Origin: Acidobacteriota bacterium
Lineage (GTDB): Bacteria; Acidobacteriota; Terriglobia; Terriglobales; SCQP01
Reading direction: 5' to 3'
Assembly: GCA_021789895.1 (NCBI GenBank)
Contig: JAJYIU010000030.1
Location: 1-41,701 of the forward strand
DNA length: 41,701 nucleotides
Part shown: positions 1-8,750 of the stretch, piece by piece
How the letters are laid out: each line of letters opens with the position of its first letter
Numbering within the stretch: position 1 is the stretch's first letter
Made by a program: the position numbers and the translations under genes
The notes under the pieces: generated by a model
What the model was told of the DNA's origin: nothing
The model's input: only the letters and a program-made list of their open reading frames with translations
The model's database searches: none

Positions 1-2
1 CC

Positions 3-656
3 GGCTGGGAGGTGGCGCTGCTGGCCCGCCGCGCGGCGCCGCTGGCGGCGCTGGCGGCGCAGGCGCCGGAACGGGCGCTGGCGCTGCCCGCCGATCTGGC
101 CGATCCCGCCGCGGTCGCGCGCGCCGCCGCCCGCCTGCGCGCCTGGCGCCCGCGGCTGGCGGCGTTGATTACCGCCGCCGGCGATTTTTTTCAGCGCCCC
201 CTGGCCGCGACCACCCCGGAAGAATTCGAGCGCCTCTGGCGCATCAACGTGTTCAGCAAATTCCTGCTGCTGCGCGAGCTGGCGCCGCAACTCGAGCCGG
301 CGGCGCAGGCGCCTCCGGCGGCGGTCGTTCACATCGCCTCGCTGGCCGTCCATCAGGACTTTCCCGGCGAAAGTGCCTACGCCGCCTCCATGTACGCCGT
401 GCAGGGCATGGCGCGCAGCCAGGACCTGGAGTTGGCCCCGCGCGGCATTCGCGTGGCCGTGCTCTCCCCCGGCCTGGTGCGCACCGAGCTGACCGAGCGC
501 AGCTTTCCCGCCTCCGCCTTGAGCGCCGCGCTCGCGCCGGAAGCGATCGCCGCCAGCATTCTCCACCTGATTGCCGCCATCCGCGCCGGCGGCTACATTG
601 GCGAAATCCTGCACCTGCCCGGCCGGCCCGCGCCCTCCGGCGAGCTCCGCCGATAA
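3..656 (+). CDS. Short-chain dehydrogenase/reductase, 5'-truncated by the window edge
   Basis: The frame is open to the left edge, so the N-terminus with the glycine-rich NAD(P)-binding loop lies outside the window. What remains fits a classical SDR: the strand after the dinucleotide loop (WEVALLARR), an AAG motif in the position of NNAG, the structural Asn in RINVFS, a serine strand (HIASLA) and the PG motif after it (LSPGLVRTEL). SDRs reduce or oxidise carbonyl/hydroxyl groups with NAD(P)H. The active-site YxxxK reads Tyr-Ala-Ala-Ser-Met here: the catalytic lysine position is a methionine codon at 390-392. The substrate cannot be inferred. The gene ends 73 nt before cutC on the same strand. 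Family assignment is secure; enzymatic activity is doubtful because of the missing lysine. Confidence 0.85.
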   Translation, partial: GWEVALLARRAAPLAALAAQAPERALALPADLADPAAVARAAARLRAWRPRLAALITAAGDFFQRPLAATTPEEFERLWRINVFSKFLLLRELAPQLEPAAQAPPAAVVHIASLAVHQDFPGESAYAASMYAVQGMARSQDLELAPRGIRVAVLSPGLVRTELTERSFPASALSAALAPEAIAASILHLIAAIRAGGYIGEILHLPGRPAPSGELRR

Positions 657-729
657 TGTTTTCCGGCGCGCTGCCGCAGGCGATCTGTCGCCGGAGTGGA
701 ATTGCTTTGCCGGCCGCGGCCGCGCTTTT

Positions 730-1485
730 ATGAGTCGCCCCGTTCCCGTCCAGATCGAGATCGCCGTGGATTCGGTCGAATCCGCGCTGGCCGCGGCGCG
801 CGGCGGCGCGCACCGGCTGGAGTTGGCCGCCGCCCTGGAACTGGGCGGCCTCACGCCTTCGCCCGGCTTCGTCGCCGCCGTGCGCGCGCAGGTGGCGCTG
901 CCTCTCTACGTGCTGCTGCGCCCGCGCGCCGGCGATTTTCTCTACTCCGCGGCGGAGTTGGATATCATGCGGCGCGACCTGGAAACTGCGCGGCAGGCCG
1001 GCGCGGCCGGCATCGTCATCGGCTTTCTCACCCCCGCGGGCAGCGTGGATGGCAAGCGAACGCGCGAGTTTGTGCGCCGGGCGCGCCCGCTGGCGGTGAC
1101 CTTTCACCGCGCCTTCGACCTGGCCGCCGATCCCGCCGCCGGGCTGCAGGCTTTGCTTGCCTGCGGCGTGGACAACCTGCTGACTTCCGGCGGGTCGCAA
1201 TCGGCGGCGGCGGGCTGGGAGTCAATCGCAGCTCTGGCGCAGGCCGCTCGCGGCCGCATCGAGCTGCTGGCCGGCGGTGGCGTGACCGCCGCCAATGCGC
1301 GCTCGCTGGTCGAGCGCGCCGGCGTGCGGTGGCTGCACGCCGGCTTGCGCTCGCCGCTTCCCAGCCGCATGCGCTATCGCAACGAAAACATCGCCCTGGG
1401 CGCGCTCTCCGGCCGTGAATACCTGCGCCACGTCGTGCGCGAAGAGCCGGTGCGGGCGCTGCTCGCGGCCGTGGCGCAAACCTGA
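730..1485 (+). CDS. cutC: CutC family protein (copper homeostasis)
   Basis: The 251-residue product matches the length and TIM-barrel pattern of CutC. It begins with the family-typical opening strand (IEIAVDSVESALAA), continues with the ARGGAHRLELAAALELGG loop, the LLRPRAGDF motif and VTFHRAFD, and ends near LLAGGGV and HAGLRS. CutC was first linked to copper tolerance, though its biochemical role is still unsettled. The ATG at 730 was chosen because homology starts immediately after it and the frame upstream overlaps the SDR gene. It is convergent with the CRTAC1 gene, with only 25 nt between the two stop codons and no obvious hairpin there. Confidence 0.93.
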   Translation: MSRPVPVQIEIAVDSVESALAAARGGAHRLELAAALELGGLTPSPGFVAAVRAQVALPLYVLLRPRAGDFLYSAAELDIMRRDLETARQAGAAGIVIGFLTPAGSVDGKRTREFVRRARPLAVTFHRAFDLAADPAAGLQALLACGVDNLLTSGGSQSAAAGWESIAALAQAARGRIELLAGGGVTAANARSLVERAGVRWLHAGLRSPLPSRMRYRNENIALGALSGREYLRHVVREEPVRALLAAVAQT

Positions 1486-1510
1486 ATTGTGGCGGGGATT
1501 GAAGACTGCC

Positions 1511-3313
1511 TTATCGCGGCCGGCAATTGTCCCCTTGCGCGTCGCAGCTCCGCAACGGCTGGCGGGCGGTGATGCCTTGGCCTTCGGTTACGGTGATGAA
1601 CTCGTCGCCGCGGACATTCTCCAGCATCGTCTTCGCCCCGCTCGGCCAATGCAGTTCGACCCGCACCGCCCGGTCGCTGCTGCCCAGTCCGAACGTCAGC
1701 GGCAGCTCGTTGGCGGAAAGATAGCTGGAACCGCTCTTGACGTATTGTTCCTGCCAGCCGGCGGCGGTTTCGACCCGCACCAGCGTGCCGATGCCGTCGC
1801 GGTTGCTTTTGATGCCGATGGTGCGGATGCGCAGTGCATGATTGCCGTTGCCGCGATTGTAGTAGAGGTAGGCGGGGCCGGAGCTGGTGGTCTCGGCGAT
1901 ATCGGGAAAGCCGGTGAGATCGTAATCGGCGTAGGCCGCGCCGCGCGCTACTACCCGGCGGTCAAAGCCGCCGCCCATCTCGCCGGCCACATTGCGGAAT
2001 CGCCCGCCGCCCAGGTTCTCGAACAGCAGCGGCGGCTCGGCATAATGCACCTGCGGCTGCACCGCATGGATGCCCGGATCGAGATGGCCATTGGCCACGA
2101 ACAGGTCGGGCCGCCCGTCGAGATTGTAATCGAAGAAAAAGGTGCCAAAAGAGAGCGAGAGCAGGCTGGCGCGGCCCACCGCCGATACCGGCGCCATATC
2201 CACGAACAGTCCATGGCCGTCGTTGTGATACAGGCCCAGCATCTGGTTGGAGAAATTGCCCACCACCAGGCTGAAGCGCCCGCTGTTGTCGTAATCGGCA
2301 ATATCGGTGCCCATGCCTCCGCGGGCTACGCCGTCTTCACTGAAGGCCACGCCGGCCCTGACCGCCTGCTCGCTGAAGGTGCCGTTGCCGTTGTTGCGGA
2401 AAAGTTCGTTCGGCTCGGTGTCGTTGGAAACGAATACATCCGGGCGATGGTCGTCATCGTAGCCGTGATAGAAAACCGTCACCCCCAGCGATTTGCTGGA
2501 CGGATCGTAAATCCCGGCGGCGCGGGTCACATCCCGGAATCGCCCGGTGCAGGCCCCGCCCTGGCGAATCTGCTCATACAGCCGGGGCGATACGCCAGGA
2601 TAGTTGTTGGGCGTGCAGTAGTCTTTGTGCTTGCCGTCCACGGTGCAGAACAGGTCCGTTTGCGGCGTCCAGCGAACGTAATAATCCACCCAGAGATCGA
2701 GGCAGCCGTCGCGGTTGTAGTCGAGCCAGGCGGCGCTGGTGGCGAAGCCGGGGTGATGGTTCAAGCCGGCGGCGCGGGTGACATCGGTGAAGGTGCCGTT
2801 GCCGTTGTTGCGGAAGAGGTGGTTGCCGCCGACGCCGGTGATGAACAGGCTGTCGTGGCCGCTGTTGAGGTAATCGCCCACCGCCGCGCCCATGCCGTAG
2901 AACACCTTGGCCAGGCCGGCCTGGCGGGTGACATCGGTGAAGGTGCCGTTGCCGTTGTTGCGGTACAGCTTCATCGTTTGGCCGTGCCGCCGGGTGGGAT
3001 GGCCGGGCCAGTCGGCGCTGTCAACCAGCAGCAGGTCGGGGAAGCCGTCGTTGTTGTAGTCGAGCCAGGCCACCCCGGAGCCGAGCGATTCGGGTAGATA
3101 CTTTTTCCCGAAGGCGCCGTTGTTATGGATAAAGCGAATGCCGGCGCCGGCGGTGACATCGGCCAGGCGCACGCTGGCGGGCGGCTGCGTAGCGCGCGAG
3201 GCGGCGGCCGGGTGCGCGCCGGGCGCGGATGGCCGCAGGCGCGTCCGCGCCACCAGCAGAACGATCGCGATCAGCGCCATCGCGGCGCCGGCTCCGAGTA
3301 AAATACGCTTCAC
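1511..3313 (-). CDS. CRTAC1 family protein with FG-GAP/VCBS repeats and ASPIC/UnbV domain
   Basis: The 600-residue protein has an N-terminal hydrophobic anchor or signal segment (about residues 4-22) and then a beta-propeller built of repeated Asp-rich calcium-loop units. These take the form WLDYNNDGFPDLLL, RNNGNGTFTDVT and DYDNSGRFSLVV. It ends with an ASPIC/UnbV domain (about 500-585: VRVETAAGWQEQYVKSG, ELHWPSG). Such proteins are exported and their function is poorly defined. The start codon is GTG at 3313. An AGGAG lies 12 nt upstream, overlapping the end of the preceding cytochrome/TPR gene, so the two are almost certainly one transcript (16-nt gap). Parts of the repeat are identical at DNA level (see the repeat entry). 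Confidence 0.92.
   Translation of the reverse strand: MKRILLGAGAAMALIAIVLLVARTRLRPSAPGAHPAAASRATQPPASVRLADVTAGAGIRFIHNNGAFGKKYLPESLGSGVAWLDYNNDGFPDLLLVDSADWPGHPTRRHGQTMKLYRNNGNGTFTDVTRQAGLAKVFYGMGAAVGDYLNSGHDSLFITGVGGNHLFRNNGNGTFTDVTRAAGLNHHPGFATSAAWLDYNRDGCLDLWVDYYVRWTPQTDLFCTVDGKHKDYCTPNNYPGVSPRLYEQIRQGGACTGRFRDVTRAAGIYDPSSKSLGVTVFYHGYDDDHRPDVFVSNDTEPNELFRNNGNGTFSEQAVRAGVAFSEDGVARGGMGTDIADYDNSGRFSLVVGNFSNQMLGLYHNDGHGLFVDMAPVSAVGRASLLSLSFGTFFFDYNLDGRPDLFVANGHLDPGIHAVQPQVHYAEPPLLFENLGGGRFRNVAGEMGGGFDRRVVARGAAYADYDLTGFPDIAETTSSGPAYLYYNRGNGNHALRIRTIGIKSNRDGIGTLVRVETAAGWQEQYVKSGSSYLSANELPLTFGLGSSDRAVRVELHWPSGAKTMLENVRGDEFITVTEGQGITARQPLRSCDAQGDNCRPR
2374..2963 (-). repeat. Near-identical nucleotide repeats inside the CRTAC1 gene
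   Basis: A 39-nt stretch at 2776-2814 recurs exactly at 2925-2963, and its inner 26-27 nt recur at 2374-2400. All encode the propeller loop RNNGNGTF (followed by TDVTR in two copies). Identity at the nucleotide level, including third positions, points to recent duplication or gene conversion between propeller blades. Confidence 0.85.
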
Positions 3314-3329
3314 GGCAGATTCATTCTCC

Positions 3330-6300
3330 TCAATATCTCGCCCGCGGCCGCGTCCCCCGGCCGGCGGAGGCGCCGGGCTGAGGCCGGCGGCGGCCGCGCC
3401 CGGCCGGCCGGAATTCCCCGGCTTCGGCTGCGCGTTGGGGCGGCGCGGCAGGCTGGAGCGGAGCGAGGCGGATCACCGCGCCCGTGCGGGTCATGGCCAG
3501 GCGCGCCGCCGGCGGATGGGGCCAGCGCCCGCCCGCGTCGAGCAGCGCCGGGCCGCGCCAGGCGTGGGCGACGGCCGGCTCGCCGGCGAAGGCCATGCCG
3601 GAGAGATGTTCGTGCACCGGCTGGGCTTCGCGGTCGGCATTCGGATGCTTCAGAATATACGCCCCGGCAATCGCCTGCGCCGATTCATCCGCCTTAAAGC
3701 GCAGATACATCTGCTCCTGCCGGCGCGAGCGGCGCAGCTCGCCCAGGCCGCGGTAGCAAAGCATCAGGTTATAGTGCGCCATCAGGTTTTCCTGGTCCAC
3801 CCCCAGGGCGTCCAGGAAGTAAGGGATGGCGCGCCGGAATTGCGCCTGCAAAAAGCGCAGCCGCCCGGCCTGGTTGAGCACCACGCGGTCGTGCGGGTGC
3901 GTGCGCAGCACCTGCTCCAGATCGCGCTCCGCGGCGCGGTAGTGGCCCATCGCCTTTTCCGCCATGGCGCGGAAAAACTGCGCCGGCGCCAGGTCCGGCG
4001 ACAGCCGGATGGCGTGGTTCAGGTTCCGTTCCGCGCGGCCGACCTGGCCTTCCTGTAATTGCTCGCGGGCCAGGTTGACCCAGCCGGCGGCATACTTCGG
4101 ATCCAGCCGCACCACTTGCCGGAACGCCTGCCCGGCGCCGGTCAGATCGCCCTGCAGCAGCAGGCCGATGCCGTAATCGTTCCAGCGGATCACTTCGCGG
4201 AAACCGCGCCGCGCGGCGGCCGTGGCGGCGGTTTTTCGCCCCAGCGGCAAGGTGACGCGGTCGGCGCTGATGGTCACGATCGGCAGGTTGGGAATCTGCT
4301 TCAGTTGGCCGGCTACGCCCTGCAGCGGTGCGTCAAACAGCGTGGCGCGATCGTCGAAGGCATCGCTGTCGGCGCCCGCGGCCATCCGCCCGGCATAGGA
4401 AAAGCGGTTGAAGTAATAGCCGAACTTGCGGTACTTCAGCTTCGCGGCCAGCGTCACCGGGCCCGGCGTGCCGGGCGGAATGGTGACCCGGAAATGCACG
4501 GTGTCGGCGGCGCCGGGAGGAATCAGGCGCACCACCACGGCGGCGTGCGCCGACCAGGCATTGCGCTTGTTGATGACGTGATCGTGCTGGTCAACCAGCA
4601 AAGCGTGATAAAAGTGGGCGCTCGGATCAATGCGGCCGTCCGGCTTGACAAAGCCGCTCCAGAAAAACGGCCGGCCATGGCCGTCGAGCGCCTTGAATTC
4701 CAGCCAGACGTCAAACGCGTCAATCGTCCCGCCGGGGAAGAAGTGCCCCAGGCGCAAGGTGCGCTCGACCACGTCAAAGCAATAGCTGCCGCCGGGGCGC
4801 AGCGTCGGCCGGGTCTCGTCGAGCGGCGCGATCACCTGCAGCTTGCCGCCCCGGTGCAGCACCGCGGTCTGGCCGAACTGGCTGCTTTCCTCGCCTTGCG
4901 CGAACAGCGTCGCGGTTTGCGCCGTGGAGGGCGGGGCCGCGCGCGCCTGCTGTTCCGTCCCGGCGCCGCGCGCCAGCGCGAAGATATCGGTCGAAACCGC
5001 GCCTTGCAGAAAATGCTCCACCGTGCTCAACTGCTTCCGGTCGCGGTTGACGAAGGGCAGGGCGGTATTGGCCGCGGGAAAGCGATGCGAGCGGATGAAG
5101 CCGTTGACCGCCGCCGGATCGTTCGAGCGCACCCGTGGCATGTGGCAGCCGGCGCAGTTTTTCGGCTGCGGCGGGTAATAGAACGAGCGCGCCCCCTGGT
5201 CGTCGGTGCCGCTGGCCTGCCAGGCGTCGTATTCGTCGAAGCCCCGGATCCAGCGGTAATGATTGTCGGGCACGTCCAGGTGCACTTTGTGGCAACTCGA
5301 GCACAACTCCGCCGTCTGCCGGGTGAAAAAGCGCGGCAGGAAGTTGCGGTCGTGCGGGGTGGGATCCAGGTGCAGGATGGCGTCATAGCCCCAGCGCAGG
5401 AACGGGTTTTTGCTGTGGACCAGGTGGTTGAGGCTGGGATCGGAAACTACGAAATCCGCGTTGCCCAGGGTGCTGTTGACGTGCACGATGCCGTGGCAGG
5501 CAAGGCAGCCCAGCCCGGCCTGCGCGCGCCGGGTGTGTAACTGCTGCACGATCGGCGTTTTCCAGTGCCCGGTCAGCAGCACGGCGGGATCATGGCAGCC
5601 GGCGCAGACCGCGCTGCCGGTGGTCGTGCCCTGCACCTGCTGCATATACTGAATGGCCTTGCTGTAGTACTGGTTGTTGAAAGAGGAGAAATGGTGCGCC
5701 GATGACTCCCATTCGCGGTAAATGCGCGGATGGCAGCGCTGGCACTCCTGCGAATCCTCATAAAAGCTTTCCGGAATGAACGCGTTTTTCCGGCCGTGAT
5801 AGAAGGTCGTGATGTCGGCCGGGGCAAACGGGGTGTTGCCGGTCTCGGCCTGGGATGAGACATACCCCACCCCGCGGTTGGCGATCCGCGACCACGGCGA
5901 GGGATGGAAATGGCGGTAGACGCGGAGCGTCACCGGCACGGCGACGATGGCCGCCGCCAGCGCGGCGATCCCGGCGCGCAGCGCCGGCCGCAGCCCGGCG
6001 CGGCGGCGCAGCCCCGCGGCCGCCAGTCCCAGCAGCAGCAGCGCCGAAGCGGCTTCATGCAGCCAGAGAAGCGTCCGTTGATGCAGGCCGTTGCCCCAGA
6101 TCAGCAGCGCCCAGCCCAAGGCCGCCGAAGCGGCCAGCAGCAGCCAGAAACCGGCGTTGAACAGCGGCGTGCGCTCGCCCGCGGCCGCGCGCCGCCAGCG
6201 CCGCCAGCCCGCCCATCCCAGGAAGGTCAACAGCACGCCCAGTCCGGCATGCGCCAGCACCAGCACCGCGTACCATAGCGCCACGGCGGGAAACGCCGCC

Positions 6301-6365
6301 GGCGCCGCCGCGCTTAAGGCGGCAGCCAGCAGCAAGGCCAGCAGCAGTTTCGAGAACCTGTTCAT
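3330..6365 (-). CDS. Membrane-anchored pentahaem c-type cytochrome with C-terminal TPR repeats
   Basis: The protein is about 1011 residues. Four hydrophobic segments occupy roughly residues 8-150. A cytochrome domain follows with five CxxCH haem sites at about 208, 254, 287, 355 and 404 (CQRCH, CAGCH, CLACH, CSSCH, CAGCH). A beta-rich region follows, then TPR helices at about 715-890. The last 90 residues are Pro/Ala/Arg-rich and low in complexity. A role in electron transfer on the outer face of the inner membrane is inferred from the haem sites and anchor; the partner is unknown. I prefer ATG 6365 over the TTG two codons upstream. It precedes the CRTAC1 gene by 16 nt, a pairing I associate with Acidobacteriota. 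Haem attachment would need a cytochrome c maturation system such as ccmF/ccmH at 18.5-21 kb. Confidence 0.88.
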   Translation of the reverse strand: MNRFSKLLLALLLAAALSAAAPAAFPAVALWYAVLVLAHAGLGVLLTFLGWAGWRRWRRAAAGERTPLFNAGFWLLLAASAALGWALLIWGNGLHQRTLLWLHEAASALLLLGLAAAGLRRRAGLRPALRAGIAALAAAIVAVPVTLRVYRHFHPSPWSRIANRGVGYVSSQAETGNTPFAPADITTFYHGRKNAFIPESFYEDSQECQRCHPRIYREWESSAHHFSSFNNQYYSKAIQYMQQVQGTTTGSAVCAGCHDPAVLLTGHWKTPIVQQLHTRRAQAGLGCLACHGIVHVNSTLGNADFVVSDPSLNHLVHSKNPFLRWGYDAILHLDPTPHDRNFLPRFFTRQTAELCSSCHKVHLDVPDNHYRWIRGFDEYDAWQASGTDDQGARSFYYPPQPKNCAGCHMPRVRSNDPAAVNGFIRSHRFPAANTALPFVNRDRKQLSTVEHFLQGAVSTDIFALARGAGTEQQARAAPPSTAQTATLFAQGEESSQFGQTAVLHRGGKLQVIAPLDETRPTLRPGGSYCFDVVERTLRLGHFFPGGTIDAFDVWLEFKALDGHGRPFFWSGFVKPDGRIDPSAHFYHALLVDQHDHVINKRNAWSAHAAVVVRLIPPGAADTVHFRVTIPPGTPGPVTLAAKLKYRKFGYYFNRFSYAGRMAAGADSDAFDDRATLFDAPLQGVAGQLKQIPNLPIVTISADRVTLPLGRKTAATAAARRGFREVIRWNDYGIGLLLQGDLTGAGQAFRQVVRLDPKYAAGWVNLAREQLQEGQVGRAERNLNHAIRLSPDLAPAQFFRAMAEKAMGHYRAAERDLEQVLRTHPHDRVVLNQAGRLRFLQAQFRRAIPYFLDALGVDQENLMAHYNLMLCYRGLGELRRSRRQEQMYLRFKADESAQAIAGAYILKHPNADREAQPVHEHLSGMAFAGEPAVAHAWRGPALLDAGGRWPHPPAARLAMTRTGAVIRLAPLQPAAPPQRAAEAGEFRPAGRGRRRPQPGASAGRGTRPRARY

Positions 6366-6371
6366 GATCAA

Positions 6372-6543
6372 ATGCCCGGGCGGGGGCGGCGGGAATGGCC
6401 GCGGGCTGATTTTATACGCAGCCGGGATAGCGCGGCACTAATCAGAACCGATTAATCTGGCAATTAAAATCGTGTAGTGCGGCGCCGCACAATGCGGGCA
6501 TCGCGCCGGGCGCGGCTCTCCGCCGCCCGACCGGGGACATGGC
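6372..6543. promoter_or_regulatory. Intergenic region with palindromes and a candidate -10 element upstream of the cytochrome gene
   Basis: This is an AT-richer spacer between the response regulator stop and the cytochrome gene, both on the minus strand. It holds a perfect 14-bp palindrome (GTGCGGCGCCGCAC, 6477-6490), an inverted repeat TAATC-N6-GATTA (6439-6454), and on the minus strand TATAAA (6411-6416) about 40 nt before the cytochrome start. The 14-bp palindrome could end the two-component operon, although no clean U-run follows. The inverted repeat could be an operator. No -35 hexamer was convincing. Confidence 0.4.
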
Positions 6544-7218
6544 CTACTCCGGCTTGATCAGGCCTTTTTTCACCGCGTACAGCACCAGCTCGGCGGTGCG
6601 GTGCAGCCCCAGCGTCTGCATCAGGTTGGCGCGGTGCACCGCCACGGTGTTGGGGCTGATACCCAGCCGCTGGCCGATTTCCTTGTTCGAGCAGCTTTCC
6701 GCCACCAGTTGCAGAATCTGCTTCTCGCGCTGGGTCAAGCGCTCGAAGGGATCGTCGGGCTCGCCCTCGCGCCCTTCCCGCACGGCTTCAATCAGCAGCG
6801 CGGCGATGCCGGGGCTGAGGTACGACTGCCCCGCGGCGACCGCGAGCACCGCTTGCGCTAGGTCCAGATCGAGCGCGTCTTTGAGCAGATAGCCTTTAAT
6901 GCCGACCCGCAGCGCCTGGCGCACATAGCTCTCTTCCGCGTACATGCTCAGGATCATCAGCTTGATCCGCGGATCCATGCGCACGATCTGTTCGGCGGCC
7001 TCGATGCCGTTCAACTCCGGCATGGCCATATCCAGCAGCATGACGTCGGGATGATGCACGCGCGCCAGCTCGACCGCGTCCAGGCCGGTGCGGCCCTCGG
7101 CCAGGACGCGAATGCGGGGATGGTCCTCCAGCAGGCGGCGAAAGCCTTGCCGCACCAGCGCGTGATCGTCCACCAGCACCACGGTGACGGGGTTCATGGG
7201 TTCCAATGTTGCCATCAT
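6544..7218 (-). CDS. NarL/FixJ-family response regulator (LuxR-type HTH)
   Basis: The 224-residue regulator has a receiver domain (about 10-125) with the acidic pair Asp17/Asp18, phospho-acceptor Asp63 in MLLDMAMPE, a Ser in place of Thr in ILSMYA, and Lys113 in YLLKD. A LuxR-type helix-turn-helix follows (about 158-215: LTQREKQILQLVAE, NKEIGQRLGISPNTVAVHRANLMQTLGL). It overlaps the histidine kinase stop by ATGA, so the pair is translationally coupled. An internal ATG at 7197 is an alternative start. The target genes are not shown by sequence; the divergent exported protein at 8751 and the cytochrome operon downstream are candidates by proximity only. Confidence 0.96.
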   Translation of the reverse strand: MMATLEPMNPVTVVLVDDHALVRQGFRRLLEDHPRIRVLAEGRTGLDAVELARVHHPDVMLLDMAMPELNGIEAAEQIVRMDPRIKLMILSMYAEESYVRQALRVGIKGYLLKDALDLDLAQAVLAVAAGQSYLSPGIAALLIEAVREGREGEPDDPFERLTQREKQILQLVAESCSNKEIGQRLGISPNTVAVHRANLMQTLGLHRTAELVLYAVKKGLIKPE

Positions 7219-8597
7219 AAGGGGATTTCGACTTCGACCGCGGCGCCGGGCCCGGGATTGAAATGGAAGCGGCCGCCCAGCATTTCGGCACGCTCGCGCA
7301 TGCCGCTCAGCCCCAGCCCGCGCCCGGCCTCGGCCGGCATGCCGGCGCCGTCGTCGGCGATGCGCAGCCGCAGCGTTTGCCCGCCGGCGGCCAGCAATAG
7401 TTCCACCTGGTGCGCGCCGGCGTGCCGGGCCACGTTCGTCAATGCCTCTTGCGCAATACGGTAAAGATGGATCGCGGTTTGCGGCGGCAGCAGCGGCAGC
7501 ACCCCGCGAACTTCCATTCTAGCCGCAATGCCGGTGCGTAATTCGAATTTGCGGACCTGCTCGCGCAGCGTCTGCTCCAGGCCAAAATCGTCCAGCGCCG
7601 GCGGGCGCAGCATCTGCGCCAGCCCGCGCAGCTTCTGCTGTGCTTCCTGCGCCACCCCGCGCGCCTCCCGCACCTGAGCCACCGCCTCCCCGCTGGCCGC
7701 CGGCAGATGCTGCTGCAGCCGCGCCAGCATCGTTCCCAGCGCCGTCAGCAGTTGTCCCAGCTCGTCGTGCAGATCGCGCGCCACCTGCCGCAGCGTCGTT
7801 TCCTGCACCTCCAGCAGGCGGCGATTGGCGGCGGCCAGGTCGTGCGAGCGCCGGTCCAGCGCCTGGGTGAGCGCCTGCGCATGCGCGAACGAAGCCCGGT
7901 TGGCGCGCAGCACCCACACCGCAATGCCGCCCGCCAGCGCCAGCAGCAAGCCGGTTAGCCAGAGAATATTGCGCATCACCCCGCCGTAGATGGCCTGCAT
8001 CGCAGCTTCCGTGCGCTGCTCCCGCCGGCTGTTGCGCGCCAGCCAACTGGTGATCAGGTTGTGTATGTACATGCCTTGCGGCGCCAGCTCGCGGTTGACC
8101 AGGTCCGCCGCCTGGCTCTCGTAGCCGGAACGCGCCAGCGCAAAGGCCTGGTCGCTGATGTTCCAGAACTGGCGCAGCGAGCGCGCCATCTGTGCGTTTT
8201 CCGGCCGCCCGCGCCCCGGCGGTGCCAGCCGCTGCTCCCGCGCCAGCGCCTGGTCCAGATCGCGCCGCAGTCGCAGAAAATCCGCCTGCCAGACCAGAAT
8301 CGGCACCTGCGGCTGCCGCCCGATCATGTTTTCCACCGAAAGCGTCAGCTCATACGCGTCTTCCTGGATGCGCAGCAGCTCCAGCGTGTCGCGATGCCCG
8401 CGCTCCAGTACCTGCCGCTGATAGCCGCGCAATTGGCGCATCTGGCGCGCGGTATAGACCCCAAAACCCAAGAACAGGGCCAGCATCATGCCGATGCCGG
8501 CCAGCAGCCGCAGGTGCGGCGAGGGCGCGCCGTGGGCAAGGGGTGCCGGATTCGGCGGCGGGGTGACGGCAGTGGCTTCTTGCACGGCTGCGGTCAT
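7215..8597 (-). CDS. NarL-type sensor histidine kinase (HisKA_3)
   Basis: The 460-residue sensor has two membrane segments (about 29-50 and 209-231) bracketing a helical extracytoplasmic domain. A short coiled linker follows, then a HisKA_3 dimerisation domain with phospho-acceptor His277 in RDLHDELGQLL. The HATPase domain shows the N box (EALTNVARHA, about 384-393), the DDGAGM box (415-420) and the GLGLSGMRERA box. It should autophosphorylate and pass phosphate to the coupled response regulator. The ATG at 8597 is preferred: a longer frame to 8759 would overlap the divergent gene at 8751, and its extra 54 residues look like translated promoter DNA. The ligand sensed is unknown. Confidence 0.94.
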   Translation of the reverse strand: MTAAVQEATAVTPPPNPAPLAHGAPSPHLRLLAGIGMMLALFLGFGVYTARQMRQLRGYQRQVLERGHRDTLELLRIQEDAYELTLSVENMIGRQPQVPILVWQADFLRLRRDLDQALAREQRLAPPGRGRPENAQMARSLRQFWNISDQAFALARSGYESQAADLVNRELAPQGMYIHNLITSWLARNSRREQRTEAAMQAIYGGVMRNILWLTGLLLALAGGIAVWVLRANRASFAHAQALTQALDRRSHDLAAANRRLLEVQETTLRQVARDLHDELGQLLTALGTMLARLQQHLPAASGEAVAQVREARGVAQEAQQKLRGLAQMLRPPALDDFGLEQTLREQVRKFELRTGIAARMEVRGVLPLLPPQTAIHLYRIAQEALTNVARHAGAHQVELLLAAGGQTLRLRIADDGAGMPAEAGRGLGLSGMRERAEMLGGRFHFNPGPGAAVEVEIPL

Positions 8598-8750
8598 GGT
8601 AGCAGTTTCGCGGCCCCATGGGCCGCCCGTCCAGCCCCCGCTCCGCTGCCGCCGTCCGGCCTGATAACGGACAGCATTCGCCGGTCTAAGACTTGAAATT
8701 GCCGGAAAAAGGAATAGCGTAAAAGTGAAAAGCCCCGGGAGGGGGCCACT

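Noticed and set aside
3330-3620. Possible frameshift near the C-terminus of the cytochrome/TPR protein
   Set aside because: The tail turns low-complexity after the TPRs, but the frame stays open and meets the next gene's ribosome site neatly; no alternative frame gives a better ending.
4059-5540. Long plus-strand frame within the cytochrome gene
   Set aside because: The minus strand carries five CxxCH motifs and TPRs; the plus frame shows no recognisable fold.
8598-8750. TTGAAA (8693-8698) as the -35 of a promoter for the gene at 8751
   Set aside because: No acceptable -10 lies at 16-18 nt; the nearby AT-rich bases do not form a convincing box.
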